From assembly GCA_900770725.1 (NCBI GenBank), contig CAAGLL010000099.1:1-33289 (forward strand): a stretch of DNA of 33,289 bases. Reading direction: 5' to 3'. The DNA comes from an uncultured Succinivibrio sp. GTDB lineage: Bacteria > Pseudomonadota > Gammaproteobacteria > Enterobacterales > Succinivibrionaceae. Below the pieces are notes generated by a model. That model had not been told where the DNA came from, did no database searches, and saw nothing but the letters and a program-made list of their open reading frames with translations. The position numbers were made by a program, and so were the translations under genes. Positions within the stretch are counted from its first letter, which is position 1. The number at the start of each line of letters is the position of its first letter. Positions 15,559 through 23,885 of this stretch are shown here, one piece after another.

Positions 15559-16230
15559 TCATTCCCGCCCTTTGGCTATCGCGAGGACATCCTGCGGGGC
15601 TTGCGCGGCGTACTGCGCGCCCCATTCGTCCATGGAGCCGGACACGAACATCCCATATCCCCATTCTACCGCACAGGACGCGACGCCTGCATTGCGCGAG
15701 GCCTCCACGTCCGACTTGAGATCGCCGACGTAGAGCGTGCGCGATGGGGTGGAGCCGCACTCCTTGATGGCCATCCATATGGGGGCGGGATCGGGCTTGG
15801 CCCTGGGGGCGCTGTCGCCGCCTACGATGCAGTTGAAGTCCTTTGTGAAGGGGAAGGCTGAAAACAGCGTCCTCACCATGTGCATGTACTTGTTGGTGAC
15901 CACGCCGGCCTTGATCCCGCATCCACGCAGGTCCTCGACAAGCTCGGGGATCCCGGGGAAGGGCCTGGTCAGCACGTGGGAGTTCTCGGTGTAGCTCCGG
16001 TCAAACTCGTTGTACATCGGGCCTCCGCGCTCGGCCTTGGGCCAGTCGCGCTCTGGGATCGCCAGCTTGAGCATCGCCCTCATGCCGTACGGGAGGGCGG
16101 GGCTGAGCAGATCGGCGCTTGCCTCCTTGTACCCGAACACCTTCAAGGCATGGTTGCAGGCGGCCAGGATGTCCGGGGCGGTGTCAAAGAGCGTCCCGTC
16201 GAGGTCGAAGAGCACGGTGTCAAAGCGCAT
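15559..16230 (-). CDS. gph: HAD-superfamily phosphatase, phosphoglycolate phosphatase-like
   Basis: A cytoplasmic HAD hydrolase of 223 residues, with a helical cap inserted after motif I as in Gph. Motif I is FDLDGTLFDT (nucleophile Asp9, acid/base Asp11), motif II Thr112 (GVVTNK), motif III Lys145 (RAKPDPAP) and motif IV YVGDLKSD (Asp170, Asp174). All catalytic residues are present. Gph removes 2-phosphoglycolate arising from DNA repair; related enzymes act on other sugar phosphates. The ATG at 16230 is chosen for the GGAGG four bases upstream; the frame stays open further upstream but without support. It is divergent from apt and is followed closely by the porin gene. The exact substrate is uncertain. 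Confidence 0.82.
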   Translation of the reverse strand: MRFDTVLFDLDGTLFDTAPDILAACNHALKVFGYKEASADLLSPALPYGMRAMLKLAIPERDWPKAERGGPMYNEFDRSYTENSHVLTRPFPGIPELVEDLRGCGIKAGVVTNKYMHMVRTLFSAFPFTKDFNCIVGGDSAPRAKPDPAPIWMAIKECGSTPSRTLYVGDLKSDVEASRNAGVASCAVEWGYGMFVSGSMDEWGAQYAAQAPQDVLAIAKGRE

Positions 16231-16263
16231 GATGCCTCCAGTTGCAGTTTTTTTGTTTTTCTT

Positions 16264-16310
16264 ATTATGCGCAGCGCTCGTGCGCTGCCGCGGCATGCCG
16301 TGCCGCGGCA
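16264..16310. promoter_or_regulatory. Overlapping inverted repeats between the gph and apt promoters
   Basis: Two perfect inverted repeats lie head to tail: GCAGCGC-TCGT-GCGCTGC (16271-16287) and TGCCGCGGCA-TGCCG-TGCCGCGGCA (16286-16310). The left end abuts a gph -10 candidate (CATAAT on the minus strand, 16264-16269); the right end abuts the apt -35. The position suggests an operator for both genes or overlapping RNA hairpins. Confidence 0.45.
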
Positions 16311-16339
16311 TTGTCTGCGCTCCATGGCGCCCTTATAAT
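16311..16339 (+). promoter_or_regulatory. Sigma-70 promoter of apt
   Basis: TTGTCT (16311-16316), a 17-base spacer and a perfect TATAAT (16334-16339). This is the best consensus promoter in the window, 79 bases before the apt start. Confidence 0.75.
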
Positions 16340-16417
16340 ACCCTCTTGGATTTGAACATTCGGAATAGACCGTCTCCTCCGCCAATTGCCGGAGGGGCGG
16401 GATCTGGAGATTTTGAA

Positions 16418-16987
16418 ATGGCAGCTTCAGGCAAGCAGGAATCCGCCGCCGACGCGGAGTACATCAGGGCTTCGATCAAGAGCATCCCCGACTATCCAAA
16501 GCCCGGGATCCTCTTCCGCGACGTCACCTCGCTGTGCGAGGACCGCAAGGCCTTCGGCCTGGCCATCAAGTCCCTCACCGAGCTCTACAAGGACCAGAAG
16601 ATCGACAAGGTCGCCTCCGCCGAGGCCCGCGGGTACATCTTCGGGGCGCCGCTGGCCGCGGCCCTGGGCGCGGGCTTCGTGCTCATCCGCAAGCCCGGCA
16701 AGCTCCCGCGCCGCACCATCGAGGAGAACTACGTCCTCGAGTACGGCACCAACAAGCTGCAGATGCACGCCGACGCTATCAGGAAGGGCGAGAAGGTGCT
16801 GATCCTCGATGATCTGCTGGCAACCGGCGGCACCATGGACGCGATGATCCGCCTGGTGCAGCGCGAAGGCGGCGACATCGTGGGCTGCGCGTTCGTCATC
16901 GAGCTTGAAGGCTTAAACGGCCGCAAGGCGCTCGTGGACAAGTACGGCGTCGACGTCAAGTCGCTCGTGACCTTCCCCGGACACTGA
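16418..16987 (+). CDS. apt: Adenine phosphoribosyltransferase
   Basis: This enzyme converts adenine and PRPP to AMP and pyrophosphate in purine salvage, in the cytoplasm. Its 189 residues are normal for the family. Visible markers are SIPDYPKPGILFRDVTSL (about 22-39), the EARGYIFGAPLA loop (69-80), RKPGKLPR (91-98), and the PRPP-binding motif VLILDDLLATGGT (127-139). The start at 16418 has GGAG upstream and removes a long unsupported N-terminal extension that the open frame would otherwise allow. It lies 43 bases before dnaX on the same strand, the order also found in E. coli (apt-dnaX), so a shared transcript from the apt promoter is likely. Confidence 0.97.
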   Translation: MAASGKQESAADAEYIRASIKSIPDYPKPGILFRDVTSLCEDRKAFGLAIKSLTELYKDQKIDKVASAEARGYIFGAPLAAALGAGFVLIRKPGKLPRRTIEENYVLEYGTNKLQMHADAIRKGEKVLILDDLLATGGTMDAMIRLVQREGGDIVGCAFVIELEGLNGRKALVDKYGVDVKSLVTFPGH

Positions 16988-17030
16988 TCCGGGTTCAACC
17001 TGATCCCATAGCCACCAAGGACTGCCATCG

Positions 17031-18146
17031 ATGGAAGAGAACCGCGGCGAATACCAGGCGCTTGCCCGCAAGTACCGCCCCCAGGCGTTTGAAGACGTCG
17101 TGGGGCAGAAGCCCGTCATCGCGGCGCTCTCCAACACCATCGACCTTGGCAAGGTCCACCACGCCTACCTGCTCACCGGCACGCGCGGCGTCGGCAAGAC
17201 CACGATCGCGAGGATCATCGCCAAGTGCCTGGAGTGCGAGGAGGGCATGTCCTCGCACCCCTGCGGCAAGTGCCAGAGCTGCGTCGAGATAGCACGCGGC
17301 ACCTACCCCGACGTCATCGAGATCGACGGCGCCTCCCAGACCAAGGTCGAGGACACCCGGCAGCTGCTCGAGAACACCCGCTACCCGCCGATCCGCGGCC
17401 GCTACAAGATCTACATCATCGACGAGGTGCACATGCTCACGGCGAGCAGCTTCAACGCGTTGCTCAAGACCCTCGAGGAGCCGCCCTCGTACGTCAAGTT
17501 CATCCTCGCCACCACCGATCCCCAGAAGATCCCGACCACGGTGCTCTCGCGCTGCGTGCGCTTCCAGCTCACCGCGCTCACCCGCGACGAGATAGCAGGG
17601 CAGATCAAGTCCATCGCAGGGCGCGAGGGCATTCCGTGCGAGCCTGAGGCTGCCGCGCTCATCGCCCAGGCCGCGCGCGGGAGCATGCGCGACGCGCTCT
17701 CGCTTTGCGATCAGGCCGTGGCGCTGGGCGGCGGGAGCCTCAGGCGCGACAGCGTGCTCTCGATGCTGGGCACTGCAGGCGACGAGCTGACGCAGCAGCT
17801 TCTGGATCTCATCACCACCCCAAATTCGGACCTTGGCGCCTTCCTCGACAAGGTGCGCTCCATCGCCCCCAACTACAAGGCGCTGCTCGACTCGATGGTC
17901 GGCGCCTTCCACGATCTCTGCCTCTTCCAGTTCACCGGGCAGAGGCACATGAACCTCTTCCAGACCCCGCTTTCGATCCTCGAGAAGTACGCGAGGATCA
18001 TGCAGCCTAGGGATCTGCAGCTCTACTACCAGATCTGCCTTGAAGGCGTGGACGAGCTCTCCTCGAGCGCCGATCCCGCCTCGGTCTTCGACATGGCCGT
18101 GCTCAGGCTCCTGGCCTTCACACCCGAAAAAAAAAAGAATGGATAG
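17031..18146 (+). CDS. dnaX: DNA polymerase III clamp-loader subunit gamma (short dnaX product)
   Basis: The zero-frame dnaX product, 371 residues: the ATPase motor of the clamp loader that opens the beta clamp. Walker A is GTRGVGKT (50-57), the zinc-binding cysteines are C69, C78, C81 and C84 (PCGKCQSC), and Walker B is IIDEVH (129-134). Sensor 1 follows in TTDPQKIP, then the SRC arginine-finger motif (LSRCVRF) and sensor 2 (GSMRDALSL). Domain III then runs to the end, and translation stops at TAG 18144 right after the A-run (PEKKKNG). E. coli gamma is 431 residues and also contains domain IV, so this gamma is close to a bare I-III core. AAGGA precedes the ATG. Confidence 0.93.
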   Translation: MEENRGEYQALARKYRPQAFEDVVGQKPVIAALSNTIDLGKVHHAYLLTGTRGVGKTTIARIIAKCLECEEGMSSHPCGKCQSCVEIARGTYPDVIEIDGASQTKVEDTRQLLENTRYPPIRGRYKIYIIDEVHMLTASSFNALLKTLEEPPSYVKFILATTDPQKIPTTVLSRCVRFQLTALTRDEIAGQIKSIAGREGIPCEPEAAALIAQAARGSMRDALSLCDQAVALGGGSLRRDSVLSMLGTAGDELTQQLLDLITTPNSDLGAFLDKVRSIAPNYKALLDSMVGAFHDLCLFQFTGQRHMNLFQTPLSILEKYARIMQPRDLQLYYQICLEGVDELSSSADPASVFDMAVLRLLAFTPEKKKNG

Positions 18147-21100
18147 GTGAGAGCTCCCCGGTGGAGGTCGCGCTTCCACCCGAGCTTGAAAATGCGGTGC
18201 CGCGCCGCGCCATGCTGGGTGCGCCTTCCGATGCCGCGTCGATCCAATCGCCGCTGCCATCTGCCATCGAGGCGGCACGAACCAGGATAGAGCCATCCCA
18301 CGCCATTTCAGCGCCTGCACCGGAAACTGCAAGAGAAGCCGCAGTTCAGCTTGATGCAAAAACAGCCTCTTCCGATGCGGCGGCGAGCGCTGCTGCCACT
18401 TCAGCTGAGGATCAAGAGCCGCGCGCCGCCGCGGCTGCAGGCGCAAGCCAGGATGCGCAGGCGCCTTCAAAGGAAGCGGCGCAGTCATCAAAGCCAGGCG
18501 CTGACACGCCCGGCGCCGCAGCTGCGGCATCCTCTGCCGACGCGCCTGCGCCTCAGGGCGCATTCAGCGCGGAGGCAAACCCCGAAGCCCAGGAAGCAGT
18601 GCGGCAGGGCGCATCCCCTGCGGCAGATCAGGTGGCGCAGGCTGCAGGTTCCCAAGCCCCTGGGGATGGTGCCTTCCCTGGAGCGTCGTTTGAGCCGGAT
18701 GCCGGCGCCATCGAGTCGCTGGATTCGGTGCACCACGCCATCCTCAACGCCGCGATGATGAACAAGGGCATGACCTCCGAAAGCCGCGACGACATCAACA
18801 TGGCCCTGGACTCAAGGTGGAAGGATCCAGGGGATCCACATGCCGAGGAGCGCCCCGAGGCTGAGCTTCCCGACTCGATGCTGCCCATGCTCAAGGAAGT
18901 GCTCCCTTACATCGACTTCATCGCCAAGAAGCAGCAGGAGCTTGAGGCTGCGATCTCCGAGCGCGACAACACCGACGACGCCGGGGCCAAGCTCAGGGCG
19001 CTTGGGCAGAGCATCAGGGAGACTGCCGAGATCGGCGTTTCCAAGGGCATTGCAGAGCGCGACTATGTTCCAACCCAGATCACCGTGAACGAGCCTGCGC
19101 CCGATCCATCAGACCCCTTCGCGGGAGGCTCGGAGAACGTGCTCGCGCGCGCTGGGGACGAGGAGCAGGGATCTGCAGGCGACGGGGCTGCGGATCCTGC
19201 GCAAAGCCAATTTGCGGTTGCGCAAGAACCAATGCGCCAGGCAGAGTCTCAAGGCCCAGCAGACGAGGGGCAGGTTCCTGCTCAAGCCCCAGATCCTCAC
19301 CAGGATCCCGCCACCGCCCCGGTTACTCCATCAGTTTCGCAAGGGCCTGCGGCTTTGCAGGAAGGGCCTGCATCCACTGCGCCCGCTGCCCCGGAAACCG
19401 CGCCTGATGCATCATCTGGAACTGCAAACGACGCCGGCTCATCTGCCCCTGAGATCCAGCCCCCGCTGAGCGCAAGCGAAGTGGAGATGATAAGCAAGGC
19501 CGCCTCCGAGGATCTGAGAGCTGATCAGGAGGATGCCGCAGCCCCGGGGCCGATGATGTTCGGGCCGGGCGAGGGATTCATAGATGGCAGGCGCCCGGGC
19601 GAGAGCGTGCAGGACATGCTCGCCCGCGTGCAGAAGGCCGCGATGGCCCAGCTTGAGGCTGAGGACCATGGAGAGGCGGGCCTGGGCCTTGGATCTGCTG
19701 ACGCGGACACGGGCGCGGCAGGGCAGCTTAATGATGCGCAGGGCCTCCCCAAGGGCAAGGGTGATCTTCAGGCTGCGCCTCAAAATGTAGAGCCTGCGCC
19801 AGAGTCCTCCCATGAAAGCCCCGCAAGGCAGGACGCCTCGCCATCAGGCGGTGCGCAGCAGGCACAGTATCTGGATGATCCTCGGCCAGCAGATGGGAAG
19901 GCGGCGCAAGATCCTGGCATGGGCAAGCCCCAGGTGCAGGAAGGTGCGCCGGTCGCAAAGCACGGCCTCAGGCTCATCGCAGATCCTTTCTCAGATGACA
20001 TGAGCGAGAGCGCCGTAGAGGCTGCAAGGCTATCTGAGGATCTGGCTGAAGCCCAGGCCGAGTGCGCCGCAAGCGCACATCCTGCATCGGTGCAGCCTGA
20101 GGCAGGCCAGGGCGGCGATGCGGCAAAGCCTGCCGTGCGCGCAAGCACGGCCATGTCCTCATCGCTCAAGAAAGCCCTCCTTGAAATAGAGGGCGGCACT
20201 GGCGCTTCATCGGATCAGCATTCAACTCCGGCAAATGGCCAGGCGCCGAACGCAGCACCAGATGTGCCAGTATTTGGCGCCAAGCCTGCGCAAGCCCCTG
20301 TCACTGCCGAAGTTCCCGTTGAGCCCTCGGCCCCGTCCCCGGCTTCAGCTCCGGCCCAAGCAACTTCCCCTGCGGTTACGCCTGCCGAGGCGCCTTTTGA
20401 GCCTCCCGCTCCAAATCTGGATGATGGCGCGGCGCAGGGCGTCGAGCCGCCTGATTTCGGGCAGTACGTTCCGCCTGACGACGATGATGATCCGGATGAT
20501 GAGGATGATGCGCCAGAGGGCTTCCAGGAGGCCTCGCAGAACGAGGCTGCCGTCGCGGCATTTGAGGGTGCCCAGGACAGCCGCGTGGCGCAGGGCGTGG
20601 GCGAGCAGGCTGTGGATGTCACTCCCGAGCCGCTGCCTGACGGGGATCCTGCATCCATGCCGCCTGCCCAGCGCGCAGAGCTTGAGCGCATCGAGCGGAT
20701 CGAGGCAGGGCAGCAGGTGCGCCCGCTCATCGCGCAGGACTTCATGCCTTACGTGCGCAAGGCCGATCCCTGGCTCCAGGACATCGAGGCGGCAGGCTAC
20801 AAGGATGCCCTCTACAGCGCCCTCATCAGCAGCTCGAGGAGCATCGATCCTGATGACAGCTCTCATTGGATCCTGAAGATGAGCGAGCGCTTCTCCTACT
20901 TCATCAACGATCCAAGCTTCTCGCACAACCTCGAGACCAAGTTCTCCTTCATGCGCAACGGCCACCCGGTGCGCATCACCATCGAGCAGTGCGAGGGCAT
21001 GCCGCAGGGCTGCCCGCTTGCGCTAGCTTCAAAGGCCCTGCGCGATGAGACGCAGAAGGCGCGCTCGCGCCTGTCCTCCTTCAAGCCCTTCACCAGGATC

Positions 21101-21196
21101 CTGAGCCTGGCCGGGGCTGACTTCAAAAACGTGCCGATCACCCTCTACGGGAGCGCCGGGCCCAAGGCCCCGGGCAGGGGCGGATCGGGGTCCTGA
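17031..21196 (+). CDS. dnaX: DNA polymerase III subunit tau (dnaX frameshift product, very long linker)
   Basis: Predicted as 17031-18137 joined to 18137-21196 through a -1 shift, giving about 1388 residues against 643 for E. coli tau. The shifted frame stays open for 1019 codons. Most of it is Ala, Pro, Gln, Asp and Glu-rich and probably disordered, with short helical islands (for example LPMLKEVLPYIDFIAKKQQ). The last 150 or so residues are folded and resemble tau domain V, which binds the polymerase alpha subunit: DPWLQDIEAAGYKDALYSAL, then the HPVRITIEQCEG strand, and finally RLSSFKPFTRILSLAGADF. Treating 18161 (GTG) as a separate gene start would be wrong: it has no proper start context and the tau tail would lack its motor. 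The frame joining is strongly supported; the production ratio is unknown. Confidence 0.85.
18127..18186 (+). promoter_or_regulatory. dnaX programmed frameshift signal: A10G slippery run plus hairpin
   Basis: Ten A residues (18127-18136) are followed by G. In the zero frame the end reads A AAA AAG (18131-18137), the same heptamer as E. coli dnaX. After a -1 slip the next codon is GAA at 18137 and the tau frame is open. Downstream is a hairpin with stem GGTGGAGG/CTTCCACC (18160-18167 and 18173-18180, loop TCGCG, one wobble), extended by AGCTC/GAGCT (18152-18156 and 18182-18186). The spacing of 14 bases to the outer stem is longer than usual. No strong SD-like stimulator is seen upstream. The A-run is also long enough for transcriptional slippage. 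Confidence 0.82.
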
Positions 21197-22008
21197 CTCA
21201 ATCCTGACGCCATTTCCTTGCGCTCCTGCTATCCTGCGCGAGCCTTCGCGCTTGCTGACTAACCTTAATTATCCTTTTATATATTCCGTAAAAGGGAACT
21301 AAAACGCCTCATGCTTTTTTAGGCTCATTCGTACAAATTATTGAAAATAAAATCTTTGCCTTGGTTATCACTTTGCCTTGGTTATCAGACGGGTGAAAAA
21401 AGATTAGAATGAGACCATATAAGAATAACTAATTTATGTAAATTCCATTATACGGAAAGTTCTTAGACCGCATGTTGTGCGCAAATAAATTCGGACAAGT
21501 TCTCCAGCATTGACCTGAAACTGAAAGAGCAGCGCAAATCTTGCGTTTTTGCGTTTGCAGCAGCGTGATCTTGCGGAGGCTTTTGCGCAAGGCTTGATGA
21601 AATTTCCCTGGCTTGGTTATTTCATCGACGCGTCAAGCACTTTTCGTGAATCTGCCAAATTTCAGAAACTTGCATAATAAAATTAGTTACCTAGAATGGA
21701 ATAAAACATTAAAATTAAGTTGTGAAATTTATTATTCACACGAATAAAAGTTCCGGCGCAAGGCAAAGAGCCTGCAGACGGACGGGCATGCCAGGAGAGG
21801 CATTGCGGGCAGGCCGGGCTTGAGCCCGGATGGTTGCCAGGCGGCAGGCAAGCCGCTTTTTGACAGCACCGCGACATTATTAGAAAGCGGGTCCTCGCAT
21901 CCTCCCGCATAGCGCGGGAGGTGAATGCGCAGGGCGCGTGCCGGGAGAGGGATGGTAGAAACGGCACGGATGAATTAGCAATATAAAAAGCATCGCTGGT
22001 GACACGAT
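21197..22008. other. AT-richer intergenic region without a recognised gene
   Basis: About 810 bases between dnaX and the WYL regulator, visibly lower in GC than the genes around it. It holds a weak hairpin after dnaX (GCGCGA/TCGCGC at 21236-21251), a 7-bp inverted repeat (CCTTTTA/TAAAAGG, 21273-21295), a tandem 17-bp duplication, and an inverted repeat TGTGAA-N8-TTCACA (21721-21740). Short open frames here lack ribosome-binding sites and coding character. It may contain the WYL promoter region (TATAAA near 21982) or an unannotated small RNA. Confidence 0.5.
21354..21387. repeat. 17-bp tandem duplication
   Basis: CTTTGCCTTGGTTATCA occurs twice head to tail (21354-21370 and 21371-21387). A partial third copy, CTTGGTTAT, is at about 21612. 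Confidence 0.85.
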
Positions 22009-23001
22009 ATGCAAAGAAAAATTGACGAAACCTCCACCTCCGGTGAGAAATTGCTGCGGCTTTTCAGGAAATTGCTCGTAGCCAAAGGCAAGCACTACCA
22101 AAACGATCTCGCGACCTACCTCAAGTGCTCGCCCCAGACGGTGATAAGGCTCATCGATCAGATCTCAAATGAAGTAGGCGACAATCTGGTGAGGGGGCTC
22201 GACAACCGCCGCAGGTGGTACGAGCTCAAGCCGGCCACGCGCAACATCCTGGGCCTCCAGTCCGACGAGCTGCGCTGTCTTGCGATCTGCCGCGAGCTGG
22301 CCGAGCCCTTTCTGGGCGAGAAGGAGCGCAAGAAGATCGATGAAACGCTGCTGCGCTTCTCGATGACGCTCTCCGAGGCCTCCGAAGGCGGCGAGGAGAA
22401 CGGCTCAGGCGACGGCCAGATCGGGTACGCCTTCTACAGCAAGGGCCGCATCGACTACACCCAGTTCGAGGCGTTCATGAAGACGCTCAATGCCGCTGCC
22501 GAAGCGCACAAGATCTGCGTGGTGCGCTACCGCAAGTCCGGCAGCCGCAGCATCGAGGTCCTCCGCTTCGCTCCGGACAGGTTCGTGTGCTTAAGCCAGG
22601 CGATCTATGCGCTAGGCGCGCTCGTCAAGCCCGACGGGGATTGTGACAAGGTGGTGAGCCTGGCGGTGCACCGCCTGACGAGCGTAGCAGTGCTCGACGA
22701 GGAAGTCCGCTTCAAGATGCCCAAGGCCGACTTCGGTGACTTCAGCCTGCCCTGGCACAAGCCGGTCACCTTCTCGGTGACCTTCACGCCTGGGATGGCC
22801 TCGGACTACGTGCGCGAGCGCATCTGGGCCCAGAACCAGTCGATGCGCGAGAATCCCGACGGCAGCATCACCCTGACCGTGACCACTCGCAGCGGCCCTG
22901 AGTTCCTCGCCTGGGTCAGGAGCTTCGGCGACGAGGCCAAGGACGTGCTGGAGAACGGCAGGCCCATAAGCTCGATGATGAAGCGCGACTTCGACGAGTG
23001 A
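22009..23001 (+). CDS. WYL-domain transcriptional regulator
   Basis: A 330-residue cytoplasmic regulator. The N-terminal 60 or so residues form a winged helix-turn-helix (LATYLKCSPQTVIRLIDQISNEVGD). A linker follows, then a WYL domain (about 155-230) with KICVVRYRKSGSRSIEVLRFAPDRFVCLSQAIYALGALV, where the usual W-Y-L is only partly kept. The C-terminal WCX-type part (about 245-330) ends in LAWVRSFGDEAKDVLENGRPI. WYL proteins sense ligands, often nucleic acid or nucleotides, and control DNA-damage or defence genes, but many are orphans. Here there is no adjacent co-directional target; the next gene is convergent. The ribosome-binding site is weak (GGTG). It is followed by a very strong terminator. 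Confidence 0.85.
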   Translation: MQRKIDETSTSGEKLLRLFRKLLVAKGKHYQNDLATYLKCSPQTVIRLIDQISNEVGDNLVRGLDNRRRWYELKPATRNILGLQSDELRCLAICRELAEPFLGEKERKKIDETLLRFSMTLSEASEGGEENGSGDGQIGYAFYSKGRIDYTQFEAFMKTLNAAAEAHKICVVRYRKSGSRSIEVLRFAPDRFVCLSQAIYALGALVKPDGDCDKVVSLAVHRLTSVAVLDEEVRFKMPKADFGDFSLPWHKPVTFSVTFTPGMASDYVRERIWAQNQSMRENPDGSITLTVTTRSGPEFLAWVRSFGDEAKDVLENGRPISSMMKRDFDE

Positions 23002-23026
23002 AGCACGACAGCAATCGATATGGAGA

Positions 23027-23059
23027 AAGCGCCCTGCGGGAGGTTCCCGCGGGGCGCTT
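23027..23059 (+). terminator. Terminator after the WYL regulator gene
   Basis: A 15-bp hairpin with one wobble (arms 23027-23041 and 23045-23059, three-base loop), followed by GGCTTTGGG. It sits between convergent genes and may act in both directions. Confidence 0.75.
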
Positions 23060-23074
23060 GGCTTTGGGTCCGGG

Positions 23075-23638
23075 CTAATGGATGAGATCGTCTATGGCGT
23101 CGCCTATGAGCTCTAGCGTCTCGTTTCCAGTGATCCCCATGATGCTGCCGACAATGTGCCTGCGGTCGAGCGGATCGCGCGCCTGGGCCTCCCTTTCCTG
23201 GCGGTAGGCCTCAAGCGCCCGCTTGTCCAAGGGTGATTTCCCCTCAACAAGCCTGGTCAATCCATCTGCCACCTGATCGCTGAGCCCCGGCCCGCCCATG
23301 CACCAGTTGGCGAAGCTCTCGCAGTTGCAGGTGACGAGGTTGTAGTGCTTCCACGCCGGGCTATTCCTGGCGCTCATGGCGCGGGACACTATCTGATCGC
23401 GCGGCAGGTGCCAGTCCGGCAGGGGAATGGCCCAGACATCGTGGGTGTTTGCAAACTCGCGCACGGACTGCTGCTTCACCCCTTTGAGGCTCAGCGAGAC
23501 GACCTGAGCGCAGCCTATGCAGATGCCATGGTGCAGGTAGCCTAAGCGGAGCGTGGCAAGGTGGTCGCCCGGCATGAACTCCTTGATCACCCTTGCCGTT
23601 ACCGGAACCTTGTTAGATCCTTGCAAAGCCTGTCCCAT
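23075..23638 (-). CDS. LRAT-like (NlpC/P60-superfamily) cysteine acyltransferase/hydrolase
   Basis: A 187-residue protein with the lecithin:retinol acyltransferase-like fold. The family start GDHLATLRLGYLHHGICIG (about 24-42) carries the catalytic His (H36, in the H-x-G-I-x-x-G pattern). The nucleophile is C106 in YNLVTCNCESFANWCMGG (about 99-116), which matches the family motif NCEHF. LRAT-like enzymes make a thioacyl intermediate and transfer or hydrolyse acyl groups; bacterial members are poorly known and some belong to defence or toxin loci. There is no signal peptide or membrane segment. GGAGG six bases upstream supports the ATG at 23638. It is convergent with the WYL gene and appears single. 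The fold is well supported, the substrate unknown. Confidence 0.75.
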   Translation of the reverse strand: MGQALQGSNKVPVTARVIKEFMPGDHLATLRLGYLHHGICIGCAQVVSLSLKGVKQQSVREFANTHDVWAIPLPDWHLPRDQIVSRAMSARNSPAWKHYNLVTCNCESFANWCMGGPGLSDQVADGLTRLVEGKSPLDKRALEAYRQEREAQARDPLDRRHIVGSIMGITGNETLELIGDAIDDLIH

Positions 23639-23710
23639 GTGCTGCCTCCGTTGTCCTGCGTACTTGCAGCGGCAAGCGCCTTCATCGCGCAGGCGCCTGT
23701 GCCGATCGCC

Positions 23711-23729
23711 ATTCTAACTGAGGTCAGTT
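23711..23729 (-). promoter_or_regulatory. Possible -10 and operator palindrome before the LRAT-like gene
   Basis: Minus-strand TAGAAT (23711-23716) overlaps the end of a 14-base inverted repeat AACTGAGGTCAGTT (23716-23729). It lies about 75 bases upstream of the start codon. No -35 is evident. Confidence 0.35.
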
Positions 23730-23830
23730 CAATGAGGTGCGGTGCGGGGAATTGGAATCACTGCGCCCTCATGGCAAAACGCGCTTGCAGATGCACAGCC
23801 CCTCTGCCTAGGGCTCACCAAGGCGCCCAT

Positions 23831-23859
23831 GAGGAAGGCCGCCTCAGGCGGCCTTCCTC
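23831..23859 (-). terminator. Terminator of the PotF-like gene
   Basis: A perfect 13-bp stem (GAGGAAGGCCGCC/GGCGGCCTTCCTC) with a three-base loop, about 25 bases past the stop codon. No U-run follows. Confidence 0.62.
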
Positions 23860-23885
23860 ATGCGTCATGATGGAGTGCGGCGGCG

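Noticed and set aside
16995..18563. A minus-strand open frame of 522 codons opposite dnaX
   Set aside because: It overlaps dnaX completely, crosses its frameshift site and has no recognisable domain or ribosome-binding site.
18161..21196. A separate 1011-residue gene starting at GTG 18161
   Set aside because: The frame is open upstream through the A-run and ends in a tau domain V-like region; it is the -1 extension of dnaX, with no independent start context.
21721..21740. A CRP binding site (TGTGA...TCACA) in the AT-rich gap
   Set aside because: The half-sites are separated by 10 bases rather than 6, so it does not fit the Crp dimer spacing. It is kept only as an inverted repeat.
21683..21967. 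A small minus-strand open frame of 94 codons in the AT-rich gap
   Set aside because: No ribosome-binding site and no coding character; part lies in a low-complexity AT stretch.
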